Below are positions 58,001 through 64,000 of a stretch of 64,000 bases of DNA, in pieces. Source of the DNA: Eudorina sp. 2006-703-Eu-15 (Eukaryota > Chlorophyta > Chlorophyceae > Chlamydomonadales > Volvocaceae). The translations under genes were made by a program, and so were the position numbers. How positions within the stretch are numbered: the stretch's first letter is position 1; each line of letters begins with the position of its first letter. The notes beneath the pieces are model-generated. The model saw only the letters and a program-made list of their open reading frames with translations. It ran no database searches and was not told the DNA's origin. The stretch spans positions 1,116,001 through 1,180,000 of the forward strand of contig BDSI01000021.1 in assembly GCA_003117195.1 (NCBI GenBank), read 5' to 3'.

Positions 58001-59017
58001 GCTGCAGGGGGGCGGGGAGGTATGCGTCGAGTCTGACAGGCACTGCAAGCCAAATCGAGTTGAGGCAGGCAGGCAGGCAGGCAGGCGCGGACAGGTGTGC
58101 TCGAGGAGCCGCGCTGCGACGCGTCTGGATTGCCTCTGCGGCACCGTCGCCGCCGCGCGAGAGGGCGGGGCGGGATAGGAGGAAGATGCGCGACCGGAGG
58201 TACCGTATGCTGGCTGCTTGGGGAGAACGGCCTCCACCGACGAGTTGCCTGCCGTACATGTGGTCCCGCATGGAGGCAATAATCCAGACGTACTGTCGTA
58301 CTATCGTACTACGCCGTACCCGTAGTCTCTCGAGCATCACTAGCAACGCCAGGCTATCGGGCCCCCGGTCGACGACGTCCCCCAGCTGCACCAACACCGT
58401 GTCGCCGCCGGTCCACCGCCAGTCGCCCCCCGGCCATGCACCCGCCGGGCCGCCGGGCAGGGGCAGGCGCCACGTGTGCTCAGGCCCCGCCCCGGCCGCA
58501 GCCGCCGCGGCCGCGCCTGCAGCGTCAACATCCGCTGGTTGTACGGCAGGTACGACAGATACGAGGCCGGCGAGCTGTAGGGCCCGCAGGGCTTGCTGGC
58601 CGTCTCCGTGAAGGTCGGGGATGACCACCAGGCGGGAGTGGGATCCAGCCGACTCAGCAGCCGACCCAGCAGCCGACCCAGCAGCTACCGAGCCAGCTGG
58701 CAGAGGGCTTTCATCAGAGCCGGGAAACAAGAGGTTGAAGCGTGCGGCGATATCCAGGTCGGGGGCAAAATCTGGGATCGGCAAACCTGCGGGCAGCAGT
58801 CCAGGAGAAGCAGCGCCGGGCCCGGTAAGCACCCGGTCAAGTCAGCATGGCTGGGACATTTTCCGCGGAAGCCGTATCAGATAACTCGAGATTAAGTACC
58901 ATCTAATAGGCCCTCGTCATCAGACACGTAGTCGCGGCGACCGATGCTCGGCACGATGGAATGGAACACCAGGAGCGTGACGCTCAAAAGGAACGCCAAC
59001 GCGACGCAGCTCTGCAT
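55029..59017 (-). CDS. Shewanella-like (Shelph/SLP) protein phosphatase with N-terminal membrane/signal segment (610 residues)
   Basis: Seven exons join in phase: 59017-58900, 58786-58320, 58001-57922, 57794-56938, 56352-56267, 55809-55715 and 55158-55029. The metallophosphoesterase motifs appear in order: VVIPDLHGDGQQAL (DxHGD), LVQLGDVVDRGPDS (GDxxDRG), VVMLLGNHELMN (GNHE), AVHAG and VVGHTVQRGG, then CGGQLLMADVGLS near the end. This spacing fits the bacterial-like Shelph subgroup of PPP phosphatases found in plants and algae. The start (MQSCVALAFLLSVTLLVF) is a signal peptide or anchor, suggesting secretion or an endomembrane/plastid site. Exon 4 carries a long insertion (about residues 230-350) rich in Ala, Gly and charged residues between the GNHE motif and the later His. 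Frame fits tightly (all splice phases agree), so the model is firm apart from exon 5 borders. Confidence 0.9.
56537..56605. repeat. Tandem copy of the dispersed GGGTCCGCGGTAACGTTC motif
   Basis: GGGTCCGCGGTAACGTTCA occurs twice in a row, each followed by ATTCATTCAT-like sequence, in intron 4 of the phosphatase gene. It is the reverse complement of the motif at 6325-6346, 16049-16065 and 26061-26080. Confidence 0.6.
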
Positions 59018-62000
59018 AAGTGACCACTTTGGGAGGCATGAGCTCCTGGGGCCTGAATACATCGCAGTGGCAAGCTCTTAACCACATCGATACGATACTG
59101 ATTCTACATGTTCATTCCTAAAGACCGCCACGGACAGCTTCGCTTCTGGTATGTATTTCTTTGCAGCATAATTTGAAATTAGTTTTCATATGTAACTTTC
59201 ACCATAAAATTTTACATTCCGCGGTCTGTTCTCTGATGTCACGGTCTGCACAGCCTGCACCCGATAACCGATCGACTTTCTGTTTCTCCATAAGGCCACC
59301 AAGCGGATCTCTCACTTCAGCAGTTCCGGTACTTCTTGGGTGGGGCACCCGAACCCTAGATGCACTGCCTCTCTCGCGACTCCTGATTGGCGCGCAGAAA
59401 CGAACGAGCTCGGCCGGAGCGCCGTGTTCGGCCCCCGCGCACGCGCAAACTCGCCCCCGAAAACGGCCGAGCATGTGAAACCTGCGATATGCCCCATAAC
59501 AAGACGGCGCGCGCACTCACTCAACGGCGGGGCGGGCAGCAGCAAAACAACAACACCCGGCGATGGCCGGCTTGGGCTCTCGAGATCATCGCAACGTCAA
59601 AACTCCTGTCACTGGCACGCGGCCGCATTGGCTGAGCCGCGCCACCTAGCTGTTAACTCTCCCCTTCCCTGACCACGCACGTACGAACCGGACGTCGATC
59701 GAGCCAGCCTGGTGAATGCGTGCTGGCGGAATGCTCCGCCACGGCGTCGGTATTCCTCTGGCCTGTGTGGTGGCATGCGCGCGCGGGCGCGGAGGTGGTG
59801 TGGACGTCATTGAGTGCGCGCCTGGATGCCCACTTCCGCCACGCCGCCACATCCAGCCAAACCACATCACTCCAAAGGCGCCAAACCCTCCCACCACCCG
59901 CCCACCACACACTCACTGCAACCCCCATCGGGTCCGGCAGGGTTCTCAATAAACACACACACTCCATCGGGCGGAGCCCTACGCCGTCCGCTCGCGCCGC
60001 GCATCCCTAGCTCCCCCACACCTCTCCACCCGACCGCTCCACCAGCTGCAGCACACCCGACCGCAGCCCTCGAGACGCGCGCTCTCCGTTCCGCGCAATG
60101 AATTCCGAATCACATGCCTCCCTCCAAGGCGCCTCCGGACCGAGAGGCCTCTCGTACGGACATTGTACGGCAACGCTCCGTGGCCGCTGCTCGGCCTGGT
60201 CCTCTACTGCAGGGCCCTCCTCTCTCGCCCCTGCCCCTGCCCCTGCCCCTCCCCCTCGACCCCCTTCCTCTCCCCCACTCGGGCGCGCTACGTGCCAACG
60301 GGCTGTCGCCTGACACGCGCGGCCATCGGAGCCCGCCGCAGAGCTAACACATACAGAGACACAAGATGGATTTCTCCACTGAACGCACACGCACACACAG
60401 GCTGGGCGGTTATGGGTGGGCTTCTTGTTAAACACACAGGCTGGACGATTTCCCGCCGCCAGTGACAACAACCGCCAACCGCCCAGCCACCACCCGCAGC
60501 TACCCCTCAACCGACACAACGGAACAGACGACGACGGCGCGCGCGCGCACATGAGCCGCACGCGAATGCGACGCGAACGTGTCAGCCCAAGTGAGTGAGT
60601 GAGTGAGTGTGGGTGAGTGTGGGTGGGTGTGGGTGGGTGTGGGTGGGTGTGGGTGGGTGGGTGTGTCAGTTCCAGTGCTTCCTCGCCGGGTCAGGCCCAA
60701 GCGGTGTGACCAGGCCGCCGGTGGAGCCGTACTATCTATCCGCCGGGATGCCCCACCGGCGAAAACACCGTAAATACAGTGACCCATGGGACACTCATGA
60801 ATTCAGGTACGGACGTCCGTTGGGGCGGTCTGCCTAGGCAGTCCAGGAGCCCACGGCGCGGCCAAGAGGGGCTCCTTGGGCGGGCGGATGGGGCGTGCGG
60901 TGGTGGGCGGAGGTGTCCCATGGGCCGGTTTCGGGGGATGCCCAGGGCCCACGTCGTGGGTTCGCTTCAACCTGCCGTACTGCCGCAGTAGTGGCTTGAC
61001 GGTGTATGCCGGGATGGGATGACGGCGAAGGGCCAGCAGGCGCCGTCACGGGGCATCGAACAGCGCCGCCTTCCCTAGCCGACAAAACCCCTCGCTCCTC
61101 CGCCCTCACTCCTCCGCCCTCACTTTCAAAGATGTAAGTTCTACTTATACATTACTGGTCGTACCGTACACGTCATCGCCGTTGCGGTACCGCAAACCCC
61201 CACCGAGGTCAGCCCACCAGGTACCTCCCCGCCGGGGGTGCGAGCGACTTCCCCGCCCGGCGCCTCTGCGGGCGGCGAGTGAGGTGGCAAGGCCCCACAC
61301 TCCACGACAAACATGGGTGAGCGTTTTTACTCCACAAACATGTGTTTATGCTGCAGATGGGTTTAGGGTTCTACTCAATGCGCAAAGTACACCGCTCAGC
61401 CCAGCTCAACCTCGCTGCGTCAGTCGTGTTCTGCTCCTTTCGCGGGAACGGCTTCCCCGTCCGCCGCACCGTTGCCGCCCCCCAACTCCACCTCCAGCGC
61501 CGCCGCCGCCGCCGCCGCCGCACCGCGGGCGCGCTCGCCACAGCGCATATGCGCCGCCAACACGAACCACCACGTGCTCGGGCCGGGCTCGGTCCCCTTC
61601 TCGCGGCTCTGTTGCCGTCCCAAGACCGCACGCACGCAACCCCCTGCCCACCCCACCCAGCAAGTGTTTTTCTACACACACACACACACACACACACACG
61701 CAGATAAACGCGATAAACGCTTTTCATGGGCATGCCAACTGACCGGGCGGATTTCCCTCGCTTAACAAACGCGCAACCTAACCAGGCGCAATCAAACAGC
61801 GCCTTCCCACTTTAGAAACAAGTAGGTAGAGGCAGGCAGGTGTCTACTAAATTCCCACCAAGGCACTGCCACCCGAGGCAGCTCTTCATCCGCCTTTCCA
61901 GCTCCCCCCTGGGCCACACCACCGCACCTAGGGCATTCCTTTTCCCCCGCCCGCGCCCTCGGACTGCACAGCTCATCCGCCCCTTGCGGCAGCTCCCGTC

Positions 62001-62795
62001 CCTTCCAGAACCGCCCCCCGCCCCTTCCAGAACCGCCCAACCGACTCCACCACCCGCCCAGTCTAGGCAGGCGATCCTCAACGACCCTCTCCTCCACGCT
62101 GGGTCGTGGCTGCTGCAACTACCAACTACCAACCACCTGGTGTCCAGCGAACCAACGGACCGGTCAGGTGCTTGCCGCCATCCACCCCACACCCCACACC
62201 TCAGCACCGCACGGCGCCGCAAGAACTGCACACAACCACCACTACGTAACAGCAAGCCAAGAAAAGTCAACGCCGGCAGCCGACCGACCGCCGGCCGGCC
62301 TGCGCGCGACCTGCCCACGTGTCGTGCTGTGGCGCGACATGTCACGACACGACACGACACGACACGACACGACTCGGCCGGCCGCAACCCGCCGCAGCCG
62401 CACGCGCGCAACCGCTCGCTGCAGCCCAACCCACCACAACCAACGTCTCTCCTGACGTCTAGGATGAATGTCTGCCGTCCGTTCCGTTCATGGCTTGCAG
62501 GCCTGCGGGCCGGCCAACCCGCCCAAGCCTCCCATCCGCCATCCCTCCCATCCGCCACACCTCTAGCCTGTTGGCCCGTAGGTTATTGCCGAATGCCGTC
62601 CGCCCATCCCTCCCAGCCTGCCGGCCGGCCGGCCCACAGCGGAGGCCATCTCCCGCCTGCTTCTGGAGACCCATGGGTCATCAGCATCCGCCCCATGGGT
62701 CGATGAGCTTTTTACAGACTTGCCTTTCGATCTGACCTGTCCAGCGTCAGACGCCCCCTCGAGGAGTGAGAGAGAATGTGAGATCCTGAAACCCA
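59018..62795. other. Gene-poor region of about 3.8 kb
   Basis: No gene is supported. 59.0-59.3 kb is AT-rich and should hold the phosphatase promoter. The rest is GC-rich with simple repeats: GTGGGTGTGGGTGG at 60597-60665, GACACGACACGACAC at 62340-62375, CA at 61671-61699 and CCGCCGCC at 61500-61525. Several long frames (61182-61742, 61840-62706 plus; 61812-62558 minus) are Pro/Arg-rich with no family signature, so I do not call them. Confidence 0.45.
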
Positions 62796-64000
62796 TTAAT
62801 GCTCGAAGCCGCCGCCGCCGCCGCTCGGGGACGTCAAGGTGCTGAGGGACAGCAGCGGCAGAGTGACGGGGCTGGGCTGCACGCCGCGATGGCGCGGAGG
62901 CGAAGGAGGCGGCGGCGGCGGCGCCGCCGCCGCCGCGGCAGCGGCACTGCGCCGCGGCTGTAGCGACCTTTCGCCGCTCAGGCCCGACGGGGACGGTGGC
63001 AAGGGGGTGCTCCCCGCACCCAACCCGGCGGCGACCGCGCCGCCGCCGCCGCTGCTGCTGCGGCCGTCGCTGACGTCACCAAGCGACGGCGCCGCGTCGT
63101 CAGCCGCGCGCAGCGGCCCCAGGCCGCCCGACGGGTTGCCGCCGCCGCCGGGGGAACGAATCAACTGCCGCAACGGCTGCACCCAACGACTGAACCGCGC
63201 CCCCGGCGCGGCCGGAGACGACCCGTCGCACCCGCGGGACGATGGCGGCGACGGCACCAGACGCATCGGTTGTTGCTGCTGCGAGTGTTGCTGCTGCGAG
63301 TGCTGTGGCGGCTGCGTGCTTGCGGTCGCCGCGGCGACGGAGCCCGAGCCAGTTGGCTGTAGCAGCTCCGCGAGGGTGCTACTGCTGTCGCCGCGCCGCA
63401 GCGGCCAGCTGCTGTGCCCGAGCGAGCCGGAGGGTCGTACCTCAGTCGCTCGTCCAACCGTCGAACAACGATACTCCAGGATAAACCCATCCGCCGCCGC
63501 CGCGTCGTTGGGCGATGAGGTGGAGTGCGCGAAAGGACCCGCGGCGTCAACGAGCGCCTCAGCAGCAGCAGCCACAGCGCCGCCGGCAGCCAGCTCGCCG
63601 ATATGTACGGCCAGCCTGGCATCCATCGGGCCGCCGCCGCCGCCGCCACCGGCAATCAGCTCCGGCCCGGACAGCGCTCGGTTACTGCCGCGCAGAAACG
63701 GCGCAGGAGCAGTCCTGGACAGGGCCGTCGGAGGCTGCGGTGACGGCGGCAGCTGCAACGGCGGCGGCGGCGGGGCCGCCGTACTTCGCTGCGCCGATGA
63801 GCCCAGCCGCTGCAGCGTCGCGGCGGCGGCGGCGGCGGCAGAAGTGGCGGCAGCGGCCCCGGGTGAAGTGCCTGCGCCGAAAAGCGGTCTCGGGTCCTGA
63901 CCGCGTTCGGCGTCGCCTCCGCGGCCTCCGCCTCCGCCGCCGTTGCTGCCGTGTGCTTCGTCGCCCTCGGTACCGTCCTCGACATCCGACAGCGCTGACG
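62796..64000 (-). CDS. C-terminal exon of an unidentified low-complexity protein (5' part off the window)
   Basis: One frame is open on the minus strand from the right window edge to a TAA at 62796-62798, about 400 residues. It is dominated by Ala, Gly, Pro, Ser and Gln runs, with an acidic patch near the edge (SDVEDGTEGDEAHG). More ordered segments are DGFILEYRCSTVGRATEV and ARFSRWVQPLRQLIRS. Because GCC/GGC-rich coding opens several frames at once, the opposite-strand frame at 62839-63900 is taken as a shadow. The minus frame is preferred because it has no break and ends naturally. The family is unknown; disordered tails like this are common on algal kinases, cyclases and transcription factors, so they tell nothing about function. 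Confidence 0.6.
   Translation of the reverse strand, partial: SALSDVEDGTEGDEAHGSNGGGGGGRGGDAERGQDPRPLFGAGTSPGAAAATSAAAAAAATLQRLGSSAQRSTAAPPPPPLQLPPSPQPPTALSRTAPAPFLRGSNRALSGPELIAGGGGGGGPMDARLAVHIGELAAGGAVAAAAEALVDAAGPFAHSTSSPNDAAAADGFILEYRCSTVGRATEVRPSGSLGHSSWPLRRGDSSSTLAELLQPTGSGSVAAATASTQPPQHSQQQHSQQQQPMRLVPSPPSSRGCDGSSPAAPGARFSRWVQPLRQLIRSPGGGGNPSGGLGPLRAADDAAPSLGDVSDGRSSSGGGGAVAAGLGAGSTPLPPSPSGLSGERSLQPRRSAAAAAAAAPPPPPPSPPRHRGVQPSPVTLPLLSLSTLTSPSGGGGGFEH

Noticed and set aside
61812..62706. Overlapping frames on both strands at 61.8-62.7 kb
   Set aside because: They are Pro/Arg-rich, lack recognisable domains and splice partners, and overlap each other.
62839..63900. 353-codon plus-strand frame near the right edge
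   Set aside because: It mirrors a triplet-rich minus-strand exon that is open to the window edge and ends in a natural stop.
1..64000. tRNA, rRNA, CRISPR arrays or an operon-like pathway cluster
   Set aside because: No such sequence was recognised by eye, and neighbouring genes have unrelated functions in a eukaryotic intron-rich layout. Small RNAs could be missed without a covariance search.

Overview
This window looks like nuclear DNA of a green alga, most likely a volvocine (Chlamydomonas/Volvox-type) species. It is GC-rich, every recognisable gene is split by many short GT-AG introns, the proteins carry Ala/Gly/Pro/Gln low-complexity linkers, TGTAA (the usual volvocine poly(A) signal) follows some genes, and the intergenic DNA is full of mini- and microsatellites. 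No bacterial operon, rRNA, tRNA or CRISPR array was seen. All gene models were built by hand: exons were joined only where splice sites and reading phase agreed.

Left part (1-15 kb). A large SBP-domain transcription factor of the CRR1 / plant SPL1-SPL12 type runs leftwards off the window edge. Its 5' half, the promoter and the 5' end of a divergent gene on the other strand have been duplicated in tandem (about 3.72-6.82 kb and 7.46-10.72 kb). The two outer genes look intact: the full-length SBP factor and an unidentified two-membrane-span protein. The two inner copies are truncated: an SBP-domain-only protein of 231 residues, and a decayed first exon. A dispersed repeat (R1) lies at the junction.

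Middle (16-37 kb). A 17-exon Golgi-type nucleotide-diphospho-sugar transferase lies upstream of a 9-exon ankyrin-repeat protein in the direction of transcription reversed (both minus strand). The ankyrin gene is divergent from a 10-exon ubiquinone-biosynthesis monooxygenase (COQ6). About 5 kb with no convincing gene follows.

Right part (41-64 kb). A GDP-mannose-type nucleotide-sugar transporter is divergent from Elongator subunit ELP6. A small Tyr/Pro/Gly-rich GRP-A3-like protein is divergent from a glycerophosphodiester phosphodiesterase. Then come a Shewanella-like (Shelph) protein phosphatase, about 3.8 kb without a gene, and the last exon of a low-complexity protein that enters from the right edge.

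The genes do not form one pathway. The best leads are the partial tandem duplication that made a DNA-binding-domain-only SBP paralog, the shared loss of one zinc-ligand histidine in both SBP copies, and the striking abundance of the word GTACG(G/A)C, which contains the GTAC core that SBP domains bind.
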